Origin: Nelumbo lutea
Lineage: Eukaryota; Streptophyta; Magnoliopsida; Proteales; Nelumbonaceae
DNA length: 64,000 nt
Assembly (NCBI GenBank): GCA_022828595.1
Contig: JAKGHH010000001.1
Span: 212,301,848 to 212,365,847, forward strand
Direction of reading: 5' to 3'
Both the position numbers and the translations under genes were made by a program. Under the pieces are notes generated by a model. It was not told where the DNA came from. It was given only the letters and a program-made list of their open reading frames with translations, and ran no database searches. Below are positions 46,218-59,415 of the stretch, one piece after another. The first letter of the stretch is position 1, and the number at the start of each line of letters is the position of its first letter.

Positions 46218-46608
46218 TATGTTTCTGCTTCAGAAGCATATTGGAGAAATTTTGAATTTTCATTACAACAAAGACAAACCCCTATAAAAAGACTACAATT
46301 TCATCTGGAGAACCAACTATTTGTTGTATTTAGTGACAGATAATTTATATCATATTATGTCAAAACATGGCATTGAAAGGACAATGTTTACAGCTTTGTT
46401 TGAAGCAAATCAAATATATCCAGAAGCAAAGGAATTGACATATGTCGAATTTCCACAATATTTTATTTGGAATCAAAATAGTAAAATTTGGGCTAGAAGA
46501 AAAAGGGCAATGTCAATTGGAAGATTATATTATGCAAATCCTACTTCTGGTGAAAGATATTACTTACGGATGTTGTTACACTTAAACAATTATAAGACAA
46601 TTATATAA
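46200..46608 (+). pseudogene. Helitron helicase fragment
   Basis: From 46200 one frame reads VNEIQQYVSASEAYWRNFEF and then KRLQFHLENQLFVVF. After a one-base frameshift near 46335 the other frame (to 46608) reads GIERTMFTALFEANQIYPEA, LTYVEFPQYFIWNQNSKIWA and SGERYYLRMLLH. This is the well-conserved region between the replication-initiator and PIF1 helicase domains of plant Helitron proteins. The initiator and the Walker motifs are not seen. Dead fragment. Confidence 0.85.
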
Positions 46609-48974
46609 AAGTTATAGAAAACACCCAACAAAAAAAGGGAAAATGTAGGATTTAATGCACTGTTGGCATTTGCAACAATTTGCAGGTCCTCTATTCAGTA
46701 TAAATAAGTCCAGGAAGATGGGATTTGCACAAGAATTTGCGTTTTAAGTTGTAAGAATAATTCAACTTTTTGAATAGGTCTGAGCAAAAGAGGAAAACTG
46801 ATCTAGAACATAGTGGTGTAGTTTGATGCTTATGGCAGGAAAGAAATACAAAAATCTTCAAAAATAAGATTAGCTCTTCAGATTCTCTTTTTCATAAAAT
46901 TTTGGAAAAAATGCATTCCTGCCTTATGGGCGCCATTTGCACTTTAAAAATATAGCTGTCGGTTCGCTTTTTTATATGAAAATCTTTTTGCAAAGCAGGG
47001 TGGGGGCATACTTGTGTACATCATCTTGTTGTACATGGTTTGTTTTTCTTAATAACGATCACAAATGGTAAGTTTATTTCTTTTAATTGGATTAGATTCT
47101 TCTATGCTGTTCATGCAATCACAGGGGTTAATGACAACCGTATTTAATTTTTGGGATTTGATTGAGCATTTAATTTTCTGTCTTCTTGTTAAACTTTATT
47201 TATTTAACACTTGGAGAATGAGAATAAGCTTGTTGCTTCAAGATAGTGCCAAAAAACAAGTAAAAATAATAATTTTTTGACTATTTTATTTCAAAGTTTC
47301 TAGATGGTGGTGAGTCCTTTTCTTTTCTTTTTTTTTTGAAGTGTTACCATTCTTTATTGGTGTAATGATATACCAAAAGTACAGTGGCTACAATAGAAGA
47401 TCAACAGTCAGTCCCATTTTTGTTTTGCATGATATATGCAAAACAAAAACCAATTTGTACAATTATCAAATACCCAAAATGGACATTGTTTTATTTTTTG
47501 GTCATTAGGTTGATTTGTGGGGTTGAAGAGTTAAAGGTTCTCCAGATTGATCCTCAGGTACCACTCAGAAGTTTTCTTCCAGCATGAAACTAATTCTGTT
47601 GAATCATAAAAGGAAGCAATTATCTTCTCAATTCACCAAATTATGTAGGGCCACTTGCTTTGACTACAGGATGGTTATTACTTGCCTAGGGTTATTTTAA
47701 GACTAAAAGTAAATATTTGTTAGGTTTGGAAAAGTCTTGAGGCTTAACTGCAATAATTGCATATTTGCCTAAACTGTGAAAAGTTTTGAATTGGGAAACA
47801 TAGGTATATGGTTGGAACTTTTCAATGAATCATCCATCTGCACCATCTTTAATTTTTATCAATCTAGCTATCTTATATACTGATCATTTAATCTTAGTAT
47901 TTTATGTATTTAATTCAATTTTTTTATTTTTTATTCACTTTTCACTTTATAACTTCTATGCTACGAATTTATATCCCTTCAGATGGTTAATTAAAGTAAT
48001 AGTAAAAACCACACTATATTTGAACAACAAAATATGATCAATGCTTGAACAAGAATTCATATTGGAGTTAACCTATTGTCTATTTGCTCAATCTTTGCAA
48101 ATAAAAAAAGAAAACATAACCCGTTACAAAAAGCTAAGAACAAGAAAAGGGAAAATAACTCATAATTGATACTTAAATACATCTACAGTATCAGTTTGAT
48201 CCAATCCAGTTCTGGGCCCAGGTGATAATTTAGCATCCACCACTACTCTGATCCAATCCTAATAAAACTCTCCCCTTCCCTACAACACTACAAATCAAAT
48301 ACTATTTCTGATTGCAGAAAATGTTAAAAAAAATCCTGTGGCATAGCCTATAGTATCTAAATAATGATACTATAAAGTCTGGCTAACGGAGCTTTGAAGC
48401 CCAAAGGTACTAACAGGTTAAACCAGTTCAGAGATTGTTTCAAACTTACTCTGATGTTGTGATGTGAAGAGGACTTCTGTAATGTGAAGAAGAGTTAGTG
48501 CGATGTGAAGAGAAACTCTAGTTAAGAGAGTATTAATATATTCGTTGCTGACAAATTATCACTGAGTCGCTCCCGCCAGCCATCAAATCAACATTTCAGA
48601 CTTATCAAAAAATAAAAAAAAAATAAATGAAAATATAAAATATTAAGACAAATAATAAATGAAATCAAAATAGGCAACACGTGGCCTTTCATCCAACAGG
48701 TTGCCTTAATGCATGTTTATTAAATCAAATTAAATTAAACATACATTATTTCTAAATAAAATAAAAATTGACGATCTCGTGGAAGATTTTGAAGGTTTGA
48801 AGCGTTGAATGCACCCTGTTAGACAACGTGTCCATATCAGGCAACATGTGGCCTTTCATTCAACACGTTGCCTCATTACTTGCATATTAAACCAAATCAA
48901 ATTAAAAGTATAATAATTGTAAATAAACTAAAAATTAAACAAAATTACTATCTAACCTGATCTCAGTATTGTCG
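46609..48974. other. AT-rich intergenic DNA
   Basis: No supported gene. A direct repeat is present at its right end: 48673-48780 and 48838-48940 share CAACACGTGGCCTTTCATCC or a near form, then GTTGCCT and ATTAAA-rich sequence. The left part may still be Helitron-derived but no hairpin with a CTRR end was identified. Confidence 0.4.
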
Positions 48975-50776
48975 TGATAGACAGTTGTATGCCCTTAGCT
49001 CCAATCAGAATGATGTACATTATGAATTTATTGTAAATGAATAAAGTACATATTTGATTCATGTTCTTATGTTGTGTTTCTGTGTAATACCCTTAAACTA
49101 GACACTTATAAGACTCGTGTTAGTTTAGAATGTTCACAGCCGTTGGATAAGTGTAGGGAGATTTATCCTACCAAGGCTGACATTGGTGTACTGCCAAATG
49201 TTGGGGTGGCCTGTCTCAACTGCCAGGGTGAGACCCAAGGCACATGCAGTGTAGGATTAATTGAATCTTTGAACCAGACCAGATTTTCAGTATTGCCCTA
49301 GACCTTGGAGATTGATGGGCAAAACTGGAAAGTTAAACTTAACCCCGAAAAATTGATTATGATACTGCACTAATTATCGGGTTGGGTTGTCTTTGATATG
49401 CCAATCAGTGAGATCCTTAGCGGGGGTCAAAACCTGGGTATGTTGGGACAGTCTAAGAATTCATCTGAGTGGGTGATCATAGTGACAGGATCAGCCCATT
49501 TATCAGACAAAGGTAATGATCATGGATGCACTCTCTCTGATGGAAACCAAGACTGTCAGCAGCCAATTTCAATCGTTGAGATTTGTTTTGCAAAATATAT
49601 TTTATATGACATATAAAAGTGTATATATATATATATTATGGTTTCTAAACGTTTGCAAAAGGTTTTAATTCCCGGGATCCATCTGAGTAGAGAGTGCAAC
49701 ACTGTTCCTTGCAGCCAAGGGAAAGGTCATCTCTTGTCAGGCAGTGATTGATCACTATGGGCTGAGAGGTTAAGTGTAAGACCATTGAGGGTAATATCTG
49801 GGTTAATCTTGCATCTGCCCACAGTCCCTTGGTATTACAAGGTGGCTTGGCCCAAGGACCACTTAGGGTAAGTGTTGGGCCCATAGAGCCCATGTGATGG
49901 GTTTCAGGGGGTGCACTGTCAATAACAGTGTATTCGGCCAGGCCTTGTAACAAAAGCTGGGCTGAACCCATGTGACTGATGAGTAGATCAATGTTTGGGT
50001 CCCACGCCATACAAGGAAGCCCAACTGAGTAGTAATTTGGAAGGCTAAGTGAGCACATAACCTTATTGGGCCTAAAGCCATTTCGAACTGGGATGATTTG
50101 ATCAGTTAAATGAGGGGCGAATTCTGATATTAGATTAGCATATAGGACTGGGTGATCAGCAACTCCTAATGGGATTAAGAGCTGATCCTTTTAAGCTTAT
50201 AAAAGGAGGAAGGGGCGGCAGCCTTTAGAAGACATTCATAATCACATTCTATCTTCAAAGCTGAAATCATAGAAGAGAGAATTCAGCATCACTATTGCTA
50301 AATCTCTCTTGCCGCCTCCTTCCTGCCGTTGCCATATCTGCCAGTTCGAACTCCTCTTGTTAGTAGAAGTGATCAAGATTGGATCTTGATATCAGTTCTT
50401 TGTGAAAGGACTGATTGGAAGTAATGCTCACGTGTCGTCCAGCTGATTCTTGTGAAGGATTTGGTTCATTTGAATAACGCTGCTGATTCTGCTGCATCCT
50501 GCATTGCGCCATTTTCAGTGGGAGCATTTTTTGGTTCCTTCCTTGGGCGTGAAAACCTCAATTGGAAGATACTATTTCTCCATATCAGGTATATCTCTTT
50601 CCTACTGCTTTTGTTCAGATCTAGTTTGGTTCATGGTTCAAGATTGATCCTTGAAAAATATGATTTTTCTAAAATAGGGAATAGGATTCCCAGTAGGATG
50701 GAGAGAATTTTTTGAAATTCGTCCATTCTATTCCACAAGATTCGGGCATGCATACGATGGATATCTCCTCCCTTCA
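48975..50776 (+). repeat. 5' LTR of the Copia element
   Basis: Starts TGATAGACAGTTGTATGCCC, matching TGTTAGACAGTTGTATGCCC at 56310. The end at 50776 (CCCTTCA) is inferred from the following TGGTATTAGATCC, a decayed form of the TGGTATCAGAGC primer site. TATAAAAGG is at 50198. About 1.8 kb, long for Copia. An (AT) run lies near 49622. Confidence 0.8.
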
Positions 50777-52556
50777 GTGGTATTAGATCCAGGTTCAAAT
50801 CTTGAACCGAATTGGGTCAAATCCGAACCGTGCAAATGGGCAGAAGGCGTTCTACCCGATTTGCGTAGATTTAAGGTTTTTCTAGAAAATTTGTTTCCAG
50901 TTGATGGGCAATTAATATGAAATTAAATTTTATAAATCTGAATATTATTTAGAATTGTTTTTTATAATCTTCTTGATTTTTGGGTTGTTCGTACACATGG
51001 AGATCAAAATCTTGATTGGCATAGGGAACCTACGATTTTGCAGTTTCTTGATTATTTTATTACATTTGGTCTGTAAAATATATATTTTTTTATTTTTTAG
51101 ACTGGATGTATACGCATTCGATCTGATGTAATATGAATAGAAATTAGGTTTTCTATTTAATTTTATTTTGGATCGAAGATGGCGGCGCAAGGAAGGAGAT
51201 TTCGCAAATGGGAAAATCACTATCTATAATTTGCAGTTTATGAAATTGCAAACTGTGATCTAACCTCTGTTTTATAGGATGGATTGTGCGAACAACCCTA
51301 TCTGATTGATTCTTGTTTTTCTTTTATCAGTATTTAATTTTAGATTAATTTCTTGAATTAAATATTTAATTAAAGATCAAACCCTAGACCCATTCGAACC
51401 AGATTTGTCCAAACTGGTTGGACCGAATCTATGGTTTGATCAAGGCTGAATGTCAGCCCTAATTCTCCCACTAATGGGCCTAAGGACTGATAATTAATTG
51501 AATGTTTAATTCGGCCCAACCTGTAAAGGCCCAGTTTTAAATTGTTAAAACTACCAAAAGCCTACTTCGTAGATAAAGCTATATGGACCGAATTGATCAA
51601 CCCTACTTTTGGCCCATATACCTAGATAATATTAATGGTTAATATTCTGGGCTTTAAATGGACTTTACAGTTATTGATTGATTGGATCAATTCTTCCCTG
51701 CATGTGATGTATGAATGTGTGATGTGTTATGTTCATGGGCCATAAATGCTTGGCCCATGCTGATTCGACAATGGCTCTTGCGCACGCCATGGCTGAATAC
51801 ACATCATTGCCATGGTGTCCCTACTGGTCATTGGATGACCTGCTTCAGTGGTGGGCCCCACACTTCCTGAAGAGGATTCGTGCAGAACCCTAGCCGATTT
51901 GGGCCCACTTAAATTTGGCTTTATGAAAGTCAGTGGGAGCCACTTTGATTTGACCTAAATTAAAGTAGGGCATAATTTTTTCATTCCCTCCAGCAAATAT
52001 GAGTGCATGTAATAGGGAGATTTATATGATGAACTCTCTAAAGGCCTTCCATCGTTAGCATGAGGATGGGTCCTTCAGTAATGAGGAAACACACCAAAAA
52101 ATGGGATATCCATTTGCTGTTGGGCTTGTCTGAGTGTTTCATAGGATGATAGGGGCGTCATAGACCGATGTGGGAGGGGCTTCACCAGAAAATGGGAACT
52201 CTCTTACGGTACCTTGGCATTCACGAATATCATGGGTGAACACTCACTGAATAGAAAGGTTTACCTGAAAACGGCTCTGAACCTTGTCTGAAAGAGGCCA
52301 AAGGGAAAACTCATATGATGAGTGGATATGATCCTTCACAGAAAGGTGGTGGGGTTTTGCAACTGAAACAGTTGGCTCCATGCACCCTATGTGGTTTCCC
52401 ACATTTCTAGAGACAAGTCGCTGTCTCTGTCACTGAGATGGGAGGGAAATCTCAGAGATGAACAAATGGAAATGGAACATAGATTAAATGTCTTATCTAT
52501 GTAATGAACATGAATCAAATCAGGTTGTGGACTAATGTTTGTTGTTTTACCAGAAA
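50777..52556. other. Untranslated leader of the Copia element
   Basis: 1.8 kb between primer site and gag start without a supported ORF. It is moderately AT-rich and contains several out-of-frame ATGs. Confidence 0.6.
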
Positions 52557-53350
52557 ATGGCAAACAGACAATTTGCAAAACTTCTTAACGACAACAAGCT
52601 TAAGGGCCCGAACTATGCCGATTGGTACTGTAACCTCATGCTGGTCTTAACATCTGAAAAATTGGATAAGGTAGTAAAAAATCTTGCCGTGGAGCATCCG
52701 AGTGACAAGGCTTCTGATGCCCGAAGGAGGGAATTCCAAGATTGGGAGGATGAAAACTCCCTAGACCGCTACTATGTCATTGACTCCCTAGACAATCCAA
52801 TACAGAGGCAGTTCGATTAGATCGAACTAGCCAAGGACATATTGGATAGTTTAAGGATGATGTACGAAGAGCATAATCATTCTACTTGGCAGAAGGTCTT
52901 GAAATAGTTCATGACCGCGCAAATGTCCAAGGAGCAACAGGTTCACGACCATTGTCTTTGGATGATGGGTTATATCAACGATCTTGAAGCCCTTGGATCC
53001 AGGCTAGATCTTGGCATGCAAGTGGATGCCATCCTTAACACTTTGCCTCTTTCCTTTAATCCGTTCATAATGAATTACAATATGAATAAGTTGAATGTCA
53101 GCATCCAAGAACTCAATAACATGTTGCAGAGGGCCGAGGATTTGATTAAGAAGGATGAGCCTGTGGCTATGCTTGTTGAAACTAACAAATCAAGCAAGAA
53201 AAAGAGGAAGGCAAAGAAGCCTCAGAAGAAAGCTGCCAAACCCAAGAAGTAGAAGAAAGACAGGGCATCGGATGCATGTCACTTCTGCAAATAGACCGGC
53301 CACTGGAAGAGGAATTGTCCTCAATACTTGGAATCCAAGAAAGGTAAATT
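52557..53350 (+). pseudogene. Copia gag with zinc knuckle
   Basis: Starts MANRQFAKLLNDNKLKGPNY and continues ADWYCNLMLVLTSEKLDKVV, the usual Copia gag opening. A TAG at 52818 and another at 52906 interrupt the frame. LNTLPLSFNPFIMNYNMNKL and a Lys-rich segment follow. The zinc knuckle (CHFCK, stop, TGHWKRNCPQY) at 53276-53325 has a stop between its second Cys and His. Confidence 0.85.
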
Positions 53351-53379
53351 CGAATCTTGTGTCATAGAAACCAATTTAT

Positions 53380-54480
53380 TGGTGGCTTCTATGTCCTGGT
53401 GTATTGACTCTAAGGCTTCAACTCATGCGTGTAACTCACTGCAGGGGTTCAAGGTAAGCAAAAGGTTGAATGAAGGTGAAGTGATGCTCTACTTGGGGAC
53501 TTCTACGAGTGTTGCAGCTAGGCCGATAGGAACCGTAAAGTTACTTTTTAGAGAAGGGTCCAATGTACTTAAAGATTGTCTTTTTGTGCAAAATTTAAAA
53601 GAAATCTGATTTCTGTCTCAAAACTATGTGCGTATGGATATTCTGTCATTTTCAGTAATACAATTACTATTAAAAGAAACAATAAATTCATTGCACACGG
53701 GGAACTGGAGAACGGTCTCTATGTTCTACATCCCTCTTTAGAAACTAACATAGCTGAAACTACGTCGGCTGATATCCCCAAAAAAAGAGTACGCGATACA
53801 GTTAATCCCACGTGCCTGTGGCATTACTGATTTAGCCATATCGGTATTGACTGAATCACAAGACTGATAAAGGATGGTCCTTTGGATTTTCTAACTATAG
53901 AAAATCTTCCCACTTGTGAGCCTTGCCTTCAAGGTAAGATGACAAAACGACCATTTAACGGTAAGCCTGAAAGATGTACAAACACGCTTAACCTTATACA
54001 TACTGATGTATGTGGTCCCCTGAGTATTAGGACCCTAACCAGCACGTGTACTTTATTACATTTACCAATGATTATTCTCGGTATGGTTACGCGTACCTAA
54101 TGAGACATAAGTCTGAATCGTTTGAAAAGTTCAAAAAGTTCAGACAAGAGGTTGAGAAACAGTTAGGGAGAGAAATTAAGACCCTTCGATCGGATCGAGG
54201 TGGCGAGTATCTCTTTCACGAATTCAACGACTACTTGAAGGTCAACGGGATAGTATCACAATTGGCTCCTCCTGCTACACCACAGCTTAACGGTGTTTTA
54301 GGGAGGAAGAATAGGATCTTATTGGATATGGTCCGGTCACTTCTCATCCATTTAGAGTTAACCACATCCTTTTGGGGATACGCATTGGAGACTGCGATAT
54401 ACGTGCTGAACCAGGTTCCAACCAAATCAGTTCCAAAGACTCCTGGACCGGAAAGAAACCAAGTGTACGACACTTGAAGA
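53380..54480 (+). pseudogene. Copia protease and integrase
   Basis: Protease: WCIDSKASTHACNS, where DSGAS is usual, so the Gly is lost. Then the pre-integrase zinc region (LPTCEPCLQGKMTKRPF) and the integrase core: LIHTDVCGPLSIRT for the first Asp, TLRSDRGGEYLFHEFNDYLK for the second, and QLNGVLGRKNRILLDMVRSL where the usual A-E-R reads L-G-R. The catalytic Glu is therefore replaced. Frames change at about 53600, 53830 and 54045. Confidence 0.85.
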
Positions 54481-56260
54481 TTTGGGGTTGTCCGACACAT
54501 GTTAAAAGAATGAGTCCGGACAAATTGGAATCCAAGACCAGTCGGTGCCTATTTGTAGGCTACCAAAAATGCTCTATGGGTTACCTATTCTATGACCCAA
54601 GTGAGCAGAAGGTGTTCTGCAGTCAAAATGCACAATTCTTGGAAAATGATTACATCTCATCGTCAGGAAATTGTTCTTGATGAGGAGAGCTCGGATGTAG
54701 AGGGAGGAGTCCCACAAGTTTCAGGTAGTGACCAACCTAGAAGATTTACCCGGGTATCCAGGCCACTAGTCCGTTTTGATTATGACTAGGATAGTTACCT
54801 GGTGGAAGCCTTGACTAGTGAGGAGGATCCCGTGACTTATGTGGAAGCTATGTTGGACATAGACTCCCTTAAGTGGGTAGATGCCATGAGAGCTGAGATG
54901 GATTCAATGGAGACCAATGGAGTCTGGACTCTAGTATATCCATCCCCTAGGGTAAAAACAATTAGTTGCAAATGGATCTATAAGAGGAAGATGGGCCCCA
55001 ATGGCAAGGTTAAGACCTACAAAACTCGTTTGGTGGCAAAAGGGTACACTCAGAAAGAGGGCATCGATTATGAGGAAACCTTTTCGCATGTGGCCATGCT
55101 TAAACCCATTAGGATCCTACTAGTTGTAGCAGCATACCATGACTACGAGATTTGGCAAATGGATGTCAAAACTGCATTCCTGAATGGAGATCTTACTAAA
55201 AATATCTATATGCAGCAGCCGCAAGGCTTCATAGCTTGGGGTCAGGAACACATGGTATGTAAACTAAATAGATCCATATATGGACTTAAGCAAGCTTCTA
55301 GGAGTTGGAACATCCGATTTGACTCTACTGTCAAAATGTTTAACTTTGAGCAGAATCCGAATGAGCCCTGTATTTACAGGAAGACCAGTGGGGACAATGT
55401 TACATTCTTGGTTCTGTATGTAGACGACATTCTACTCATTGGAAATGATATAAGAATGTTGACTATGGTGAAAGTTTGGCGTTCACAGCAATTCTCTATG
55501 AAAGATCTTGGAGAAGCCTACTATATATTGGGTCTTCGATTCTATAGAGATAGATCGAAGCAGATAATATGATTATCCTAATCTGCTTACATTGACAAAA
55601 TTGTCAAGAGATACAACATGGAGAACTCCAAGAAGGGAAATGTTCATTTCAGGCACGAAGTCACTCTCTCCAAGAAAATGTCTCCCAAGACCTTTGAGGA
55701 GATTGAGGGCATGGAGGACGTTCCCTATACCTCAGCCGTAGGGAGCATCATGTATGACATGTTGTGCACTCGTCCTGACATTGCTCAGGCGGTGAGTGTG
55801 GTAAGCAAATTTCAGGTCAACCCAGGGTAGGAGCACTGAAGTGTTGTGAAAAACATACTTAAGTACCTTCGAAGGACAAAAGAGTTTTGTCTAGTATTTG
55901 ATGGTAGCTCACTACAGATCCAGGGGTATTCTGATGTCGATTTTCAGTCGGACTCAAATGATAGAAAGTCTACATTTGGGTATGTTTTCATTATAGGATC
56001 GTGTGTTGTTTCCTTAATTTTAGCAAACAGGGGTCCTAAGTAGCAAATTAACAGTCCACAACCCAAGCTGAACACATTGTCGTAAGTGAGGCTGCCTTAT
56101 GAATGAAGGTGTTCATTCCTGAATTTGGAATTCAACACATCACCCATTCACTGTTGTGTGACAACGGGAGGTTGATGTTAAGAGGTAGCATCAGCGGAGA
56201 ATGTGGCAGACCCATTGAATAAGCCACTGACACAAAAAGTGTTTGAAAAACACGTGGAAA
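54372..56260 (+). pseudogene. Copia reverse transcriptase and RNase H
   Basis: After a zinc-free linker (WGCPTHVKRMSPDKLESKTS) the 256-codon frame 54802-55572 has SCKWIYKRKMGPNGKVKTYK, RLVAKGYTQKEGIDYEETFS, IWQMDVKTAFLNGDL, SIYGLKQASRSWNIRF and the intact catalytic box VLYVDDILLIGND. After a stop at 55570 follow KKMSPKTFEEIEGMEDVPYT and the RNase H (LQIQGYSDVDFQSDSNDRKS). The end ENVADPLNKPLTQKVFEKH is near 56195-56255 in another frame. The best-kept part of the element. Confidence 0.9.
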
Positions 56261-56309
56261 GTTTGGGACTCCGGCTTGTACCGGATTGGACCTAAGTGCA
56301 AATGGGAGC

Positions 56310-57480
56310 TGTTAGACAGTTGTATGCCCTTAGCTCCAATCAGAATGATGTACATTATGAATTTATTGTAATGAACAAAATACATATTTGATTCATGTTC
56401 TTATGGTGTGTTTTGTGTAATACCCTTAAACTGGACACTTATGAGACTCGTGTTAGTTTAGAATGTTCACAGTCGTTGGATATGTGTAGGAAGATTTATC
56501 CTACCAAGGCTGACACTAGTGTGCTGCCAAATGTTGGGGTGGCCTGTCTCAGCCGCCAGGGTGAGACCCAAGGCACATGCAGTGTAGGATTAATTGTATA
56601 TTTGAACCATACCAGGTTTCCAGTATTGCCCTAGACCTTGGAGATTGATGGGCAAAACTGGAAAGTTACACCTGACCCCTATACTTGATTATGATACTGC
56701 ACTAATTATCGGATTGAGATGTCTTTGATATGCCAATCAGTGAGATCCTTAGCGGGGGTCAAAACCTGGGTATGTTGGGACAGTCTAAGAATTCATCTGA
56801 GTGGGTGATCATAGTGACAGGACCTGCCCCTTTGTCGGACAAAGGTAATGATCAGGGATGCAATTTCTCAGATGGAAACCAAGACTACTAGCAGCCAATT
56901 TCAATCGTTGAGATTTGTTTTACAAAATATATTTTATATGAGATATAAAAGTATATATATTATGGTTTCTAAATGTTTGCAAAATGTTTTAATTCCCGGG
57001 ATCCATCTGAGTAGAGAGTGCAACACTGTTCCTTATAGCCGAGGGAGAGGTCCTCTCTTGTCAGGCAGTGTTTGATCACTATGGGCTGAGAGGTTAAGTG
57101 TAAGACCATTAAGTGTAATATCTGATGGGCTAATCTTGCATCTGCCTACAGTCCGTGGGTGTTACAAGGTGGCTTGGCCCAAGGACCACTTAGGGTAAGT
57201 GTTGGGCCCATAGAGCCCATGTGATGGGTTTCAGGGGGTGAACTGTCAATAACAGTGTATTCGGCCAGGCCTTGTAACAAAGGTTGGGCTGAACCCATGT
57301 GCCTGATGTGTAGATCAATATTTGGGTCCCACGCCATACAAGGAAACCCAATTAGGCAACAGTTTGGAAGGCTAAGTGAGCACATAACCTTATTGGGCTT
57401 AATTCCCTTTTCGAACTGGGTTGATTTGATCAGTTAAATGAGGTGAGAATTCTGATATTAGATGAGCAGATAGGATTGGG
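56310..57480 (+). repeat. 3' LTR of the Copia element, truncated
   Basis: Aligns with 48975-50150 of the 5' LTR. Similarity ends at AGGATTGGGTTT, upstream of the TATA position, so the promoter, R and U5 are missing. No target duplication can be checked on this side. Confidence 0.85.
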
Positions 57481-58330
57481 TTTTAACCCTATCCACTCAG
57501 AGAGTCCAGATCTGAATGTCGGATGCCCATGGCACCTGGTCTAGATCTAAACATGAAGAATATCCCTACGTGGCACCAAACCTAACTCTCCAGTTCTCTG
57601 TCCCAACTTTTCATCTTCAGAGAACTTCATCGGAACACCAAGATCAGCACCAACTTCTAGATCTGAACAAAGGAGGTCAAAGAGTATCTCTGCGAGGCAC
57701 CAAACTCTAACTCTCCAGTTCTCTGTCCTGACTTTAAATCTTCAGAGAGCTTCATCTGGAATACCAAACGAAGAAAGAGGGAGAAAGATAGAGAGGAAAG
57801 TGGAGAGGGAGAAAGCTAAAAATGAAAAACAAAGAAAGAAGGAGAGAGGGAAAGAGACGTCTCTATAATAAAACGAAGAGAGAGCGAGAGAGACAGTAAA
57901 TGAGAGAAAGAGAAAGAGGGGATACGAAGAGAAAGGCAGAGAGGGAGAAAGGGGAAAATGAAAAATGAAGAGAGAGGGAGAAGGGAATTTGAGCGAGCAA
58001 CACTAAATTTGGACAAAGGAGCAGGCAGCACCAGATTTGTACAAAGGAGCTCGAAACCATAACTCTCTAGTTCTCTGTCTCGACTTCAAGAGGGTAGCAC
58101 CAAGATCAGCACCAGATCTGAACAAAGGAACTCAAAACCCTAACTCTCCAGTTCTCTGTCCCGACTTCACATGGAAGAGAAAGACAGGGGATGAAAAACG
58201 AAGAAAGAGGGAGAGGGGGAGAGAGAGAGAGATCTCAGAGAGAGACTGAAAGAGTGAGCAGAAAAGGGTGAGAGAAAGACGGGACACAAAGAGAAAGGGA
58301 GAGAGAAGAACAAAAAATTGATAAACACCC
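57481..58330 (+). repeat. Interspersed repeat block and GA-rich tract
   Basis: The unit AACTCTCCAGTTCTCTGTCC occurs four times (about 57586, 57709, 58060, 58140) with neighbours such as ACCAAGATCAGCACCA and CTGAACAAAGGA. Between and after them are GA-rich stretches (57775-57985, 58170-58310). Non-coding. It adjoins the broken 3' LTR exactly, so it may be what replaced it. Confidence 0.65.
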
Positions 58331-59415
58331 TTCGGCAATTTCATACGTGCGCTACAAGATTCCATTTATTCAAAATATAAATTGCCACGACTATATATAA
58401 AGATAGATAGATATTGTTTACTTAAATATATATTATATAACAATGCTATGTTTTGATAACGTAGAGGAAGGTGGATGTAAATTCTATGTGGACAGGAACA
58501 AAGCATAGGGAGAAGACTCATTAAAGTAGAAACCTTTAAATTTTCTAAGTCTTTAATTGAATTAGTATTAAACCGAACAAGGACAAAGACAGGGTACTTG
58601 CAGTACTAGTAACTTGGCTTTCCATTGCAAAGACGAGCACGGGAAGACCTTTGCTGGTTTATTAAATTGTTGGTTTTTTTATCATATAATATGCTTATTA
58701 AAGTGTTGTATTTTGGATATATCCTATCGGAATGGATAAATAATGTATTAAATATGACTAACTCATTCATTTTCAAAGTTGAGATTACATGAATGAAATG
58801 TCTAAGTGAATGTGAAAAGGTACTTTGTATATATTACGTCTATCCTTATTACAACTTTAGAGAATCTAATAAATTGTTATTACATCTGTCCTCATCATGT
58901 CTAAGTTAGATGGCTCAGGTTTTTCACCCCTAGGCATGCATTTTCATACAGAGAACCATTGTCCTTTTTGCATCCTATTATTAGTGTTGCATTAATAAAA
59001 GGTAATTTAAAAGTTTATACAGTATATATCAGATAGTCTAACACGTTAAAATTTGTTTATTTTTCATTTTCATTGGTCCAAGTTTCATAAAATATTCTTT
59101 TATGTTTAGTTAGACCTAGCAAAAAGTTGACCTAACCCGCAACCCAACCTAACTCGAAAAAACAGGGTTAGGGTCTCATATTTAACTATCTGAATATGAG
59201 AATGGCCCGACCCGAAAAAAATTAGGTTCGATTGAGTCATGGGTCAACCCACTGACCCGATCGTCATGTCTAATTGAGACTATTTATGCATTGTTAGAAG
59301 TTTTCACTCTTTAATTTTTTCTATTTAGTCTTTACTCTTTAAATTGTTAAATGTTTCAGTTTTTTTATTTTATATTTGGAATTTTAAGGTTAATTCCTTT
59401 AATTTTGGCATTTTT
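58331..59415. other. Intergenic, no gene
   Basis: AT-rich. At about 59108-59280 is a possible short non-autonomous element: TTAGACCTAGC at the left and the complement TTAGACATGAC at the right, with CCCGACCC/GGGTCAG-type words inside. Nothing coding is supported. Confidence 0.4.

Larger units (their letters stand above)
48975..57480 (+). mobile_element. Ty1/Copia LTR retrotransposon, degenerate
   Basis: A long 5' LTR, primer site, 1.7 kb leader, gag, protease, integrase, reverse transcriptase and RNase H in Copia order (integrase before reverse transcriptase), then a polypurine tract (AAATGGGAGC, 56300-56309) and a 3' LTR cut at about 57480. Six or more frame changes and many stops make it non-functional. 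Lineage within Copia is not assigned. Confidence 0.93.

Noticed and set aside
52557..56260. Intact Copia polyprotein by joining frames
   Set aside because: At least six frame changes and several stops; no recoding signal seen, so it is decay.
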